Source of the DNA: Heterodera schachtii
Lineage: Eukaryota > Nematoda > Chromadorea > Rhabditida > Heteroderidae
NCBI GenBank assembly: GCA_023374025.1
Contig: SIJG01000020.1
Coordinates: 62,001 to 126,000, forward strand
Direction of reading: 5' to 3'
Length of the DNA stretch: 64,000 nt
Part shown: piece after piece, positions 24,550 through 36,983 of the stretch
Layout of the letters: each line of letters opens with the position of its first letter
Numbering within the stretch: position 1 is the first letter of the stretch
Notes under the pieces: model-generated
What the model was told of the DNA's origin: nothing
Seen by the model: the letters and a program-made list of their open reading frames with translations, nothing else
Database searches by the model: none
Position numbers and translations under genes: made by a program

Positions 24550-27500
24550 CACTATTGACTTATTGTATGTATTTATGTTGATAATTATTTATTTTTAATT
24601 AAATGAAAATATTTATTCATTATGTTGTTCTTTTCTTTTAAAATTTTTCAACAATTTTTACTTTTAATTTTTCATAAATAATACAATATTTGTGTTAATG
24701 TAATCCAATTTTCAATTTCTTATTCGGACTGTGAGATGGATTAATACCATCATCAACATTTTCACTTATTTAAAAAAAATTAATTTATGGACAAATGCTA
24801 ATGGAAGTTGTTAAACTTTAATTTAGAACGACTGTTATGTGTTGTTTATTATTTATTTTTAATTATTTTTAATATTTTTACTTTTGAAAATAATAAATGA
24901 TTATTCATTTTGATATTCTGTATTTCTGTTGAATAAACAATAAATTATTTTGTTTTGAGATTCACCAAAAGCATTGTTTTTAACGATATTTCTTGTATAA
25001 TTTTTCCAACAAATTTCCTTTTTTAAATGGTTTATTTTTGAGGCTTCTATTTTTAATGTTACATTAAAATAAACATTTATTGTTATGTAATCCAATTGTA
25101 AACTTTCACAGCCTTATTAATAAAGTTTAATATTATCGATATTTTTTATATGGAAAACCAAATTATTTTTTTAAAAAAGTCGCTTTATTTTTAAATAAAA
25201 AAGAGAATTTCATTTTTTTAAGATTCATTAAAAATGTATTCTTTTTTCATTCTATGGCCCATTAATATATAAGATTATAAAAAATTAAATAAATAGTAGA
25301 AATAAAAAAATATTACAAGCAACTAATAGGCCGGACGAACAGTTATTTCAAAAGTAAAAAAAAAACACAAATCTTTATTAAGTTTAAATCTATAATTTGA
25401 TTATTATTATTTAGCATGACAAGTAAATTATTTATAAATTCTAATTTCTCAAACCTTAAAATAAAAGTTTAATAAGTGTAATAATTAAGAAACGTATGAA
25501 TTATTTAATCATTGTTTTTTTATCATAAGTATTTGTTCAAAAATTTTTTCATTGTTATTTTTTTTTAATTCATTAACTTACAAGTCGTTTAATTGAATAT
25601 CTTTAAATAGTATTTGTTTGGGTTTAAATTTAATTTAATTTTTTATTTTATAAATATCTCTTTCTATTTTTTTCATTTTCGCGATTTGCGAGAATACGTT
25701 GGATAAAATGAGTCAATCATTTAATTTTTTAAGTTTAAACAATTTAACTTCATGCTGGTTTTTTATGCTTTCATTTTATTAGTTTAATCATTAAATTCTT
25801 GGAATTCGTTAATTAAACTTTCTTACCATATGATTCTTCTTAATTTTTTTTAAATGACATAAACTTTCATTTTTAAAGAAAATCCATTAACAAATTGAGC
25901 TCAATTTTTTATAATTCTCAATCGTTTAATAAATTTTATACGTTTTGAATTTATATTATTATATTTTTTCGAGTTCTAAAAATTTTAAATCTATTAAAAA
26001 AATTTTGATTATATTTTTCTTCGATTAGATGTATGTTTCTTTATTTTTTTTCACAGTAAATTCCTACTATGTAGGATATTGTTTTCTGTGAAATTCTGTT
26101 TTATTCTTTTATACAAAAAACAGTTTTATCTCTATTTGAAAATTCTTTATTGCCGTTCTTTTCGAATAAAAATTTATTTATTATTTGATATAAATATTTA
26201 ATCTTGCTAAAGGCCGTAGAATGTTCGAATCGCTATTTCTGTGCGATTTTGTGAAAAAAAAATTCGTATTATAAAATTTTTTTTTAATTTTTGCTTATTT
26301 TTATTATAAACTTTTCATTTTCGAAATACTATTTTTAATTGGATTTATTCATAAAACAGATTTAAAATGAAAAAGCAAAGCAACAAAAAAATTAATAATA
26401 ATGTAACAAAAATTATTTTTGAATTTTTTAAAATCCCTTCAGCAAATATAAAATTTAATAATAAGTAATTTTAGATATAAGTGATTTATCCAAAATTAGT
26501 AATTTGTTAATTTTAACATATTTTGTAATTAAATGATAAATTAAATTGAAAATGCTTAATTTTATTATAATTATGCAAAATAAATGAATATTACATCTTT
26601 GTATATGTTTACATATATATTTATATGATAAAATTCTTAAAATAATTTGTTTTTCATTTGCAAAATTATAATTATCCTTTTTTACTTAAATACTTTTGTA
26701 TATAATAAATAGGATGATTATGTTTTTTAATAATAAATATTTTTTTTATTAAATCTTTAATTCAATTTAGAAAAATATAAAATTAATTCATATACAAAAT
26801 TTATGAAAAGTGTTCAGGCTCGTTCGGAGGAATAATGTAGGCATGTTTTTTGTTATTATTATTGGGCTATTTCATTGATTGTTTAGTTCTCGTGTTCATT
26901 AATTAATATTAATTTAATAAAATTTAATTTTTAATTTATTTAATTTTTATGATTATTTTTGAATTATTTAGCATCAATAAACGTGATGATATTTTTTCAA
27001 TTTCATTTTATAAGTAATGCTAAATGTTAATTTTACTCTTTTAATATTATTTTCATTTAAAAAATAAATTTAAATTTTAATATATTAAAAAATATCTATT
27101 ATGTGTTTTTTATGTTAAATTATTGAACAGAAAAAGATTAATAATTTTGCATTTACATTTTGCCAATTGAGTAGTGAATTTTTTTTATTTTAAACTAATA
27201 AATATCCAGTGTAGCCTTCGTTTTTGGGTTCACTGGCTTATGGTTTTATTTTGTTTTGTAGTTTGTGCATTATAATTAATTTCAATTAATTTCTAAGCAT
27301 ATGTGAAATTCTATTTTATTATTTTATATATAAAACAGTTTTTTACAAAATAATTTATTATTATTATTATATTTTTATGTAATCCTTCACAATCACTATC
27401 AATTTTCTTTTTATCGATAATGATTTAGTTCAAATTTTTAGAATGACTTTAATTATTAATTAAATTTTCAATAAAATAATATATTTTATTTTGATTTATA

Positions 27501-27598
27501 TAGTGCAAAATTTATTAGTTTGTTAGCTTTTTATATTAGAAAGTTAAATGGTTTTGGCTTTATAAAAATTGAATTGTATTTTATTATTTTGTGGTATC
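24550..27598. other. A+T desert, T-rich strand
   Basis: Contains ttttccaacaaatttc followed by cttttttaaatggttt at about 25002-25035, matching ttccgacaaatttctttttc at about 60052. These are parts of the same repeat downstream of cassettes b and g. Small richer patches at 26210-26250, 26818-26850 and 27208-27240. The open frame at 24901-25095 has no support. No gene. Confidence 0.55.
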
Positions 27599-27606
27599 GT
27601 CATGAC

Positions 27607-28233
27607 TAGAGACCGCATTTTGAGGCAGAGGCCTTTTTTTCTGCGCACTAGTTTCGATATATTAAGCATAAATAACACATTTTCCACTTGGTTTGAGACT
27701 TCTACGTTGACTTTTATTATGCCTTTTTTTGCCTTTTTCGGGATTTTCGTGCCTTAAATGCCTTTTTTGGCATTTTGCCGTTTTGTTGCCTTTTTTGGAG
27801 TTTTTTTCGGAAAATTACATTAAAAAAGGAATAAAATCGGGAAAATACACCCCTAAGAAATGACTTGAAAAATTTAAAAAAAAATGCATCCCTTAAAAAA
27901 TGAAAAAATTTCAGAAATACACCCCCTAAGAATTGAAAAATTTTCTCAAAAATTGATCGCCAAAATTTCATTTTTTTTCTTGATAAAAATTTTAGATTTT
28001 AAAAATTTTCTTTATTCGAAAATCATTATAAAATATTTAATAATCATTTAAATTATGTTTTTGGTTAAATTTTGCGTGTTTTGCTCCCTAAAAACCTTAG
28101 AAAAATTTTTTAAAATGCCTTTTTTCATGCCTTTTTCGGGATTTTCGTGCCTTTTCATGCCTTTTTTTCAATTTTTTGGTGCCTATTTTAGTGCCTTTTT
28201 CGCGATTTTTGCTGCCTTTTTTTGCGGTCTCTA
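27607..28233 (+). mobile_element. hAT-type MITE, copy A, with 8-bp target duplication
   Basis: The element starts TAGAGACCGCA and ends TGCGGTCTCTA. It is flanked on both sides by the perfect 8-bp duplication gtcatgac (27599-27606 and 28234-28241). An 8-bp duplication with short inverted ends is the hallmark of hAT transposition. The interior repeats a word based on gccttttt or ggcattt in both orientations (for example tgcctttttcgggattttcg), plus cctaagaaatga-type A/T spacers. No transposase frame; the open frames at 27569-27757 and 27717-27971 come from the word repeats. Copy B lies reversed at 57100-57632. Confidence 0.92.
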
Positions 28234-28489
28234 GTCATGACATATTAATTTGTTTTATCTCTTATTTTAAAATTAACATGTTGAATAAAATACTAACTCA
28301 TGATTTCGTATCCGGCCTTCTGTTACAATTTTTCAATTTATAATTTATTTTTCCTGCATTTTGCTTTATGATATTAGCATAAATTAATTTATATAAATAT
28401 CCTTTGAATTCGTTAATTAAATTTCCTTTTTTAACATTTGCTTTTGAATTTAATTTAAAATTTAATGTTAATTATCTTTTTATTTTAAA

Positions 28490-28860
28490 ATATTTTTGTT
28501 GTATAGACCATAAATATTTTTTAGAGAATTGTCAACAATTTTTTCAAATTTTTCTTTTATAATTTTCCAAATGCTTAAATTTTTATTATCCGAGGGGTTT
28601 TATTTTTAATTTTTTATAAATAAAATTATATTTATATTAAGTTAATCCATTTTAAATTTCTTTGGTTTGACGATGAGGTTGATGAACCTTATTTCAAAAT
28701 CATTATCCTTAACTTATAAAACATTCTTTTGCAGAAATATTAATAATAATTTCTTCTCGAAATTATTCAATTTTTTTATTTGATGAATAATTTTTATTTT
28801 TAATTATTTGAATTGTTTTGTTTTTCATTTTTTAAATTACCAATTATTTACTAAATTTAC
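28490..28860 (+). repeat. Repeat shared with 30012-30190 (direct) and 37480-37740 (inverted)
   Basis: Shared pieces are tagaccataaatatttttta, gagaattgtcaacaatttt, tttttattatccga, tatttatattaagttaatcc, ggtttgacgatgaggttgat (diverged at 30.1 kb) and cattatccttaacttataaa. At 37.5 kb the same text is on the minus strand. At 30.0 kb this block lies directly downstream of variable cassette c, which places it in the larger repeat that carries the cassettes. Confidence 0.8.
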
Positions 28861-28893
28861 AAATTTTATTGTGTCATGACAACTTGTACAAAA

Positions 28894-29015
28894 GGCAACT
28901 CGTACAATTGCTTAGGTTAGGCCTAGGCTTTAGGCGTAGGATTAGGCCTAAGCATTAGGCTAGGCCTAGGCTTTGGCTTTTGGGTCTTGGCTTATTGAAT
29001 TTTGTACGAGTTACC
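28894..29015 (+). repeat. Inverted-end element with degenerate TTAGGC/CCTAGG core
   Basis: The ends read aactcgtacaatt (28896-28908) and aattttgtacgagtt (28998-29012), an imperfect inverted repeat. The core at 28911-28975 has four TTAGGC and one GCCTAA among taggcc/cctagg variants. TTAGGC is the telomeric hexamer of many nematodes. The irregular spacing and the presence of several other word-repeat elements in the window make a word-repeat MITE as likely as an interstitial telomere relic. Confidence 0.6.
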
Positions 29016-29893
29016 ATTTTTTATTTTTAACACAAAAAATGAAAATAAATTAATTTTTTTTAAATTATATATTTTAAAATCTTAAAAAAATAAAAATTTA
29101 ATAACTAGGGTTTGTATAAATTCTGTTTTTATAATGACAAATATTATTATATTATTAATTTTTAAACAAATATAATTAAAAAAATCGACTTAATTTTAAG
29201 ATTTACTTAAAATATCTTAAAAATTAAATACTACTATTTCCTCGTGATTTATTATAGTTTTTTGTCGCGTTATTGTTTATTTATAAAACAATAAATTAAA
29301 ATTTTTTAAATTTTGGTCCGGCTTGATTTATTTCATATTTTTATTTGCAAGTAAATTAATTAATAAAAAGATAAAATGCATTAAGAAATTAATTGCAACT
29401 TAATTTGTTATTTTTCACTTTGCTAGCATTAAAAATAATCAATTTGGTTTAGATATTTAAATATTTAATCATGCGATAAAGCTTTGATTTTTGGCAGCAA
29501 ATTAATTGCGTTTCTTTAAATTTATTTTTTTATAAAATTATATTTTATTTTATATTTAATTTTAAAATTTAAATTTGGTTAAAATTAATTCCTTGAAATT
29601 TCTTGTAAAAATAATTTTAATAAACGTTTTTTTTTTCAATTTTCAGGAAGTTATTTGATATTATTTGCATAAATTTTCAGAATTTTTTATATTTACATTA
29701 AATGAATGTAATTATTAGCGAAAAGTTTTGATTTTAAATTATCTCTATATTTTTCAGTCAATTTAATTATGTTTTATCAATTTTCTTCTATTAGTTTGAA
29801 CAAAATCTTAATAATTTTCAGAATATTTATCTTCCTTTATTTTCTTTGTTTTTAACATTTCCAATTTTTTAAATAATAAAGCCTCTTTTTATT
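29016..29893. other. A+T desert, T-rich strand, no gene seen
   Basis: Low-complexity T-rich sequence without a recognisable gene. It ends in cctctttttattttatttta, the start of the conserved block upstream of cassette c. Confidence 0.6.
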
Positions 29894-30011
29894 TTATTTT
29901 ATTTGTTTTTTAGTAAAAAGCTACCTTAGTTTATTTATTAGGTAACATGTTTTATTCTTGTCCAGGCTTCTGATTGCTGGTTCGGTCTGAGACTGTCGCA
30001 TTTGGTCGTTT
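29894..30011 (+). repeat. Variable cassette (locus c) with conserved upstream block
   Basis: The upstream block reads attttatttgttttttagt, then aaaaagctaccttag, tttattta, ttaggtaa. The left box ttattcttgtc ends at 29962. The middle (29963-29995, 33 bp, 18 of them G or C) is unique. The right box tcgcatttggtcgttt is at 29996-30011. This is the best-preserved example of the arrangement. The frame ILVQASDCWFGLRLSHLVV is open here, but the equivalent frame is closed or shifted at loci a, b, d and n. Confidence 0.85.
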
Positions 30012-30190
30012 AAAATTCTTAAACTTTTATTATCCGATAGGTATTTTTTTTAATTATATTTATATTTAAGATAATCCATTTTATATTTCTTGGTTTGACA
30101 ATGATTGATTAACCGTATTTCATAATCATTATTCTTAACTTATAAAATATTCTGATGTGGAAATATTAATAGTAATTTGTTAAAATTTAA
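30012..30190 (+). repeat. Downstream repeat block of cassette c
   Basis: Contains cttttattatccgatagg, aattatatttatatttaag, ataatccattttatatttct and tggtttgacaatgattgatt. Matches 28590-28760 directly and 37510-37640 in reverse. The piece tatatttaagataat also follows cassette a near 2800. Confidence 0.75.
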
Positions 30191-30277
30191 TATATTCTTT
30201 TGAATCCGTATTCTTTTATACCAAATTCATTATTGTAAGACAAACTGATTTTACAAATATCAAAAACATATGTCGTT

Positions 30278-31130
30278 TGAAAAAAAGGTCGATTACAGGA
30301 ACAAAGATTTAAATCCCAAAGAGAATTATTAGATAAAAATTTCACAATCTTTGATCGTTGGTTTACTAGGCTTGGAAAAAATCAACTGTTTTTGATTATA
30401 TCATTTTAATCAGATTCGTCTTATTAATTAATATTTTTATCTGCAATTTATTTTGAATCTAATGTTTGAAAATTTTGCCTTTTTTGATTTTACTTTTACA
30501 ATCCTGTTTTTTAATTTTATTAAATATATTTTAAAATTAACCTTTTTCATAAAAAACTTTACTTGTAATTTTCTAGAATGCTTTAATAAAAATAAAACTA
30601 TTTTAAAATTTCAATTTTTCCTTGAGATTTAATTGCTTTTCTGTTTTATTTATTTCACATTCTTATTTGTTTCTGAAATTGCTTAATTTGTGTCGTCAAA
30701 ATTTGATTTATTTGGGTCTTTTAGATTGATTTTAATTAAGAATTGTAATAATTGTTAGACTTAGTGATACCATATATCGACTTTAAATATTTCAATCAAA
30801 ATTGCTTTAAATACTTTTGGTTTTGAAATGGCCTCCCTTTATACAATTTGGAATTCTAACAATGTTTTTTAGTTTTTGCTTTAAGATATTAAAGAAAAAG
30901 TTTTATTGAAAATTTTATTTTTGATTTATTTAATGCTTTTTTTATTACATAGTTAATTTATTCATTAAAATGATAAATTATTAGTAATTTTTCTCCTAAT
31001 TTCTAAATTTTTATTAGATCGTTTATTTACCATTCTGTCCCGATAAAGTAAAAGTTGTTGCTGTCACCTATGCGTTATTATTAATGTTGTGCAAATTTTT
31101 CATTTATTTATAATTATTTGTAAATTTTCT
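30278..31130 (+). repeat. Composite of two repeats shared with 20.1-20.4 and 16.8-17.6 kb
   Basis: 30278-30440 matches 20063-20400 (aaaaaaggtcgatta, then ctttgatcgttggtttact). 30500-31100 matches 16790-17600 (gtgtcgtcaaaatttgattt, atttggaattctaacaatg, ttagtaatttttctcc). In the earlier region these two blocks lie in the opposite order and several kb apart, so the large repeats have been rearranged. Confidence 0.75.
31033..31079 (+). repeat. Variable cassette (locus m)
   Basis: tttaccattctgtc ends at 31039, then about 24 bp, then tcacctatgc at 31064. The left flank matches locus n (17530) closely while the middle does not. The left box lacks one T of TTCTTGTC. Confidence 0.6.
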
Positions 31131-34100
31131 TATAAATAGTCAATGTTTGTTGCTATAACATGATATATATATATTATATAAATAAAAGGCAAAAGTTTTC
31201 TGATTGTGATCAAAGTTTTTGTAAATGTCTAATGAAAGTGAGGGTTATTTTCAAACGAAAGTCTGGATTTATCTGCATTTTAATAGTTAATTAATTATGT
31301 TTAGAGTTGGTTATACTGGTAAATTCATTTTTATTATCTGTTAATATTGCATATTTCATGATTATTTTTTATTTTTATTTTTTCATCTCTGAATTTAATA
31401 TTGATTTTATTTTACTATATTTATAGCATTTTTACCATTCAATTGTTTTTGTTTTCTTTCCTAATTTACAATAAATAATTAAATTTAAATGACCATTTAC
31501 TATTCATTTTGCATTGATTATTTATGCATTATAATTTTTTGATATTCTCGAGGGAAACTCCAGATGATGTAATTTGTCATGCTGTCCCTTAAACTTTTAT
31601 TCCTTCTCAGAATGTATTTATATTGTCCATAAATTATTTAAATTTTCGTAGTATTTTATATATATATATATATTTAATTTGATTTAAATTAATAAATACA
31701 TTATATTTTTTAAACAAATTATTGTTGTCGTAGGCGATAAACTCTTAGTCTGCGTCGAGGTTATTATATTTTTAAAATTGCCACTATTTTTCTTTCTTTT
31801 ATTAATAATGTACCGGCGGGGCGATAGCTGAGGCACCGCAAGAGAAATTAAAATTTTTTTTTCATAATCTATAATGGAGAATTGAATTATAATTCAAGCA
31901 TTTTTTATTACTTACAAAATTTTCTTTTCATTTAACAATAATATTGACTATCTTTTTACTCATTTTATTTTAACTACATAATAATTCAATTAAAAGCTTT
32001 AGTTATAAAAATTAAATTTGCTCAAATTTAATTAAATTTCGATAATTTTTTGATATAAATTTTATTTGGTCAATTTATCTTTGTATATGAGAGATTCTCA
32101 GAAATTTAAATTTATGAATTAATTTTAATCACAAAATTATGTTTTTATTTGTATTAAACATATTTGAAACAAATTTTTTTAGAAGAGATAACAATAAATT
32201 TAATTGTATTAATAAATTTTTTATTTTTATTAAGAATTGTTTATTCTGTCTTATTTCTTTCATTTTTTCGTTTCTTTTTCTGATGTTGCTTGATTAGTGT
32301 TGACAAATTTGCTTTATTATAGTTGCATGGAAATGGCATTTTCGCTGTTATTTGTTTAAAATAAATATTAATTTGACAAAATAATGCATTATTTATTTAT
32401 TTAATTTTTGCTTTTTTCGCTTTAATTAAAAATTTTATTGTTTTATTTTAGTTAACTTCTTATAATTTAAAGTTTTTTGAAAAAACAAAATAAAAGGCTT
32501 TAAAAAGTAATATAAAATTTTCCGAATAATGTATATACAATTCATTAAGAAAATATCAAAAACTTATTTTAAATTTATGCAATAATATTTGAGTTTAGAT
32601 ATAGCATTGATTTTCTTTATTAGCTTTATTGGTTATATATTTAGAATTAACTATGCATAAATTATTGCAACAAGATAATTTTCTCATATACGAAGTTGAA
32701 TATATATTTTAATTTCTATTTATTTTTAAAAAATTATTCATTCGTTAAAATTAATTCCAGTTAGTTTTGTTATATTATATAATTTAATATATGTTTATAA
32801 AAAATGATCATTTAAATTTAGAATTTTTTTTTTGTTTCTTTTTAATGTTCATACTTAGATACTTACTAAGTTTTTGAATTCATTAATTTTTAATTTCATA
32901 GTGTTAAAAGGGACGAGTACGTTCTGTTTGTAAGATTGTCAATTTCAATAATATGGCACCAGTTTTGAGTTGCATTGGATTATGCATATTCATAAATTTT
33001 AAATATTTAAATATTGTATTAAGTTAACAAGAATTATTTAAACATTTCATTTTTCATTTTTTATATACAAATATTTACAAATTTTGGTGGGCTTCTCTGA
33101 TTTTTAAATAGATTTTTATCCTTATTTTACTTTGATTAATTTTACAAATTATAATATCTATTAAATATAGTGCTTTAATGAACTTAATTAAATATTTATT
33201 CTCTTCAATTTAATTAAGGTGTAAATAAATTTCCATAGATTTCAGAAAAATTAATGAAATGAATTTTAAAATTCTATCAAATATTCAAAAACGCTATTGT
33301 TTTAAATAAATATTATATTAGAATTAATATATTTATGATCTTCTTTAAAATAGTTCAATATTTAAAGTAATAATAATATTTTTAATTTATTAAAAGTTAA
33401 TTCAAAAAATAGTTAATTTCGTTCATTTCTTGAGAATAGCAATTTTTTGATTTTTTTTTCAATTTTTAAATTTTGAATATAATTATTTCGAAAGAAACTT
33501 ATATTATTTTATGTCGAACTGAATGGTTATTACATGTGCAGAAGTACGCAATTTGTATTATTTAAATAATTAATTAATTAATTAATCGGTATTTAGTTAT
33601 TTTAACTGTTTGATTCCTTTTTTATTGCTTTAATATGTTTATTGAATGTTATATAATTTGTTTAAATAACGATTTTAAAACCATAGTAATTTAATTATAT
33701 TTGTGGAATGAATTTTTTGCCAGTGCGGTTTATGCGAAGTGGTCAGTCACCCCGGAAACAATTTGAAATTTTAATTGAAAATTTTAATAAATTTTAAAGT
33801 TTAATTGGCGAAATTGACATTTTTAATTTTAAATTTGCTGATTTAAATGATCGATTTGTATAAAAGTTTCTTTATAAGTTAGTGTTATTAATGTATTTGT
33901 TCACCTTAAGAAATTGTAATATATTATTTAGTCAAATTAACCCTTGTCCAATTGGAGTTGACGTTGCCTGTTTTGACGTTCATTTTTTAAATTTTATACC
34001 ATTAAAATTATACGTGCGACATGTCTTTTTCATTAAAAAAATTTTCTTTTTTTTTAATAAAAAAATATTTGTTCTTTTTTATATTTTGTGTTTTTAATAC

Positions 34101-34519
34101 AAAGTATGAAATAAATTATTTTTTTAAGATTATTATTTTTTAAAACTTAAAAAAGTAAAAGTTTTATTACTAGGGTTTGGATAAATTTCAGTTTGTTATA
34201 ATGCATTGTTATTATATTATTAGTTTTTAAATATTATTACGTTTGATTTATAATATTTTAAAAATCAAATACTATGTTAAAAATTAAATCTAGTGTATTA
34301 ATTAAGTTGAATTTCTTAATCATTTTATTTATCATAATTTCTTTTGCTTTACAAAAATATTATTTTTATTTATTATTTGCGACTTTAATTTTTTTTGTTT
34401 AAATAAATAAATGGCATTTTAATAAAGATTTTTTCGTTTTCTATGTTGTTACGGTCATAATTAGTTTAAAATTTCATTATAATTATATGTTCGCAGAAAT
34501 AATGAATTATTTATATGAT
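31131..34519. other. A+T desert, T-rich strand
   Basis: Includes a (ta)n run at 31649-31671 and patches with more G+C at 31725-31765 (gtcgtaggcgataaactc), 32908-32935 (gggacgagtacgttctg), 33510-33550 (atgtcgaactgaatgg, then agtacgcaatttg, possibly a worn cassette) and 33718-33760 (gccagtgcggtttatgc, then agtcaccccgg). The open frame at 33882-34097 has no motif. No gene. Confidence 0.5.
31811..31840. repeat. Probable decayed G+C stem-loop module
   Basis: accggcggggcgatagctga followed by ggcaccgc. The right arm and the CGATAG loop fit the family at 7642 and 60334. The left arm has a mismatch and the loop is longer. No word-repeat element is next to it. Confidence 0.4.
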
Positions 34520-34680
34520 AAAGCATTTTTGGTGCCCCGAAAGTGGTGCGATAGGCTTCCGGAAAATGACCAATCAATCACTGAGCTTTATTGTGGAACG
34601 ACTCAACACGCTTTTAAATAACTATTCATCTGGAGATACACATGTTGTTTACGTCCGCTTTTCCTCCATATTATGTTTCA
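34520..34680. other. Unassigned G+C-richer island of about 160 bp
   Basis: Runs from ggtgccccgaaagtggtgcg through gataggcttccgg, atcactgagctttattg, gaacgactcaacacgc, ctggagatacacatgttg and acgtccgcttttcctcc. Its base use is close to 45% G+C in a roughly 15-20% background. No frame is open throughout and I recognise no tRNA or snRNA signature. It may be a worn transposon piece or an unrecognised RNA gene. Confidence 0.35.
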
Positions 34681-34699
34681 TATTACTTTAAATACGGTA

Positions 34700-35865
34700 T
34701 TTTTTTGAAAAGAAAAAATTTTAATAATGTAATTCAGCCTTATTAATAAATATTATTATTATTTATGGTTTTTATAATGGAAACAAAAAAAATTTTTGTA
34801 CAATTTCTTTTGATTATTGTTTTATTTTATGTCGATGATTTTTAGTCAAAACATTGTGTTTAATATTTTTTTAGATGTTTTTTCTTACTTTTTAGATTTT
34901 AATTAAGTTTAAAATTTTGTTTTTGAAAGACTTTAATTTATATTTTTTTAATATTTTCAAAAAAATAATAAAATTCTTTAAAAGTTTTTAAAATAGAATC
35001 CTCTTTATATCTAAAAATATTTAGGAAAGTATTATAAACTGATTATTTTTTTTGCTAAGAGCCTGTTTGTTTAATAAATTGTAAAATTAGAAAAATTAAG
35101 GGAATTTTCGTTATTTGTTGGTTTTATAGTATATATAGATTATAGTTTTTTATTTATTTTTATGCTTACTTTTTGTGAGTTTAAATGAGTATATAATTTT
35201 TCATTTTTTATAAACAATTTTCTTTGAGTTAATCGATTTTTTGTTTCACTTATAAACAAAACAAATTAAATAATATATAAAAATTTGAAAATTAAAATTT
35301 TATGAAAAAGAAATCTTTGCGAATGTGTTTTCAAAAATTTCACATAATGCACGTGGTGAGCCAAAGTGACAAAAATATCAATCGTTCATAATATATTTTT
35401 TTGAGATTATAATTTATGAGAATTGCAATAAAAACCATAATTTTTCTTATATAATCGTATATTACAGTATATTTTGTCAAAAAAAAAAGTATAATGTCTG
35501 GTGGCTAAAATAATAATATTTTGTGTAAATTGTAAGAAATTTTATTCTCCAAATCATAGAAGGGTTTGCTTAAAAAATCACAAAATGATAAACCTAATAA
35601 AAATATTTAAATAAAAAATTTTATTCTTAAAATTCTTTATTTCAGGAAGTCAAATTTTGAAAAGTGGGTGACTACGAAATTATTTTTTGAAAATTATAAT
35701 TTAGCATGTTAATTGTAGAGGTATATTCGCTGCAACTTTTCTCTAATTTAATTTATTATTTTTTGTTTTTGTAACGTATTTAATTAAAATTTCTTCACAT
35801 ATTTTTATTGCAATTGATCATTATGTTCGTTTGTTTATATTTATTTTATTACAATTCGAATTAAG
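34700..35865 (+). repeat. Direct partner of 21290-22970
   Basis: Starts at aatgtaattcagccttatta and follows the order of the partner (attataaactgattatttt with gctaagagcctgtttg at 35031-35067, gaaaagtgggtgactacgaa near 35655, tttcttcacatatttttatt near 35790). An A-rich stretch at 35220-35500 is present only here. Confidence 0.8.
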
Positions 35866-36633
35866 TTAATACTTTTTTAATTAGTAAGTAATAATTACTC
35901 TATCTTTTTACGGCATCGGATCTTTGTCTCCGATCATCATTTTGATGCGCTTTTTTTACTTAAATTTATGCATCATATTTTCTTTTATTATTATTTTAAT
36001 TATATTTTTAACTGCGAGTCCTTTATTTGGAATACTTAGCTGAAATAAAATCAATATAAGAGAAAAGTCTTTTTTAGTATTCTAAGTAGTCCATATACGC
36101 ATAAACTAAGCGGAAAAATAAATTTGTAAATAAAACTTACAATTATCCTCGAGACACTCTGACTTTCAATATTATTTTTTATTGTTTAGTTTTTTGATTA
36201 TTTCATAAATTATATTAATTTATTTGTTATTTCATTAATTATTCCGACCATAGAAACTTCTTTTTAAAAAATATCAAAAATTCAAATTGTTCAGTATAAT
36301 TTGACTAAATTTTGTAATTTTCATTTCTTCTTTTTAGATTGTTTAACTTATTAGAGCAATCAATTAGTTTAAATTTGCAAATAATTACTCCTTTTTTTCA
36401 TTTGGTATTTTTTCATTGTTCTATTTTTCCTAATGAAAAAAAGAAGTCTTGAATAAACCTTGCCAGATTTTATTATTATTTTTAAGTCTTCCACAGAATC
36501 CCAATAATTAATTGAACAATACATTTTTGTTATGAGAGTTTTCACCAAAATATATTTTTTAATAAATAATTCATTAATTATTTGTTTGGGTAGTTAAAAT
36601 AAATTCCAAATCTTTCAAATAATAAAACATTTA
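35866..36633. other. A+T desert, no gene seen
   Basis: Only one notable patch, 35910-35955, with ATCGGA and TCCGAT as a 6-bp inverted pair (35915-35934) followed by CATCA/TGATG. It could be a worn cassette but has no recognisable boxes. Confidence 0.5.
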
Positions 36634-36750
36634 TTTTATTTTATTCGTTTTTTAGTAAAAAGCCACCTTTGTTTATTTTGTTAGATAATTTTCTATTATT
36701 CTTGTAGTCTATCGTTCATTTCTTGAAAGTCGTCTCGAATTTGGTCGTTT
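36634..36750 (+). repeat. Variable cassette (locus d) with conserved upstream block
   Basis: Upstream block: attttattttattcgttttt, agtaaaaagccacctttg, tttattttgttagataattt. Left box ctattattcttgta (ends 36706), a middle of 28 bp, right box tcgaatttggtcgttt at 36735-36750. Upstream block and boxes match locus c; the middle does not. Confidence 0.85.
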
Positions 36751-36899
36751 CATAATTTTGTTCATAATTTTTTGTTAGACTATAAATGAGTTATTTTGAG
36801 AATTGAATTTTCTTATATAATTTTCACAATTAATTTTTTTATTTGTATGCATATTCGAGTGAAATTTCAAAACTTTATAAAGCATCTATTTAGTATTCG

Positions 36900-36983
36900 T
36901 CAACTTAGTTTATTTTATTATTGTAGATAATTTAACAATTATTCTTGTCCGTGTCATTGTATTGACTCGATTTTTCGTGGTTG
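36900..36983 (+). repeat. Variable cassette (locus e), short form
   Basis: tcaacttagtttattttatt, then gtagataatttaacaatta, left box ttcttgtc (36942-36949), a middle of about 17 bp, then tcgatttttcgtggttg. It lies only about 190 bp after locus d ends, the only close pair in the window. The right box is degenerate. Confidence 0.65.

Noticed and set aside
26205..26255. Possible tRNA T-loop (gttcgaatc)
   Set aside because: No complementary T-stem, acceptor stem or anticodon arm can be drawn around it.
31649..31671. (TA)n run
   Set aside because: A short microsatellite, unremarkable in DNA of this composition.
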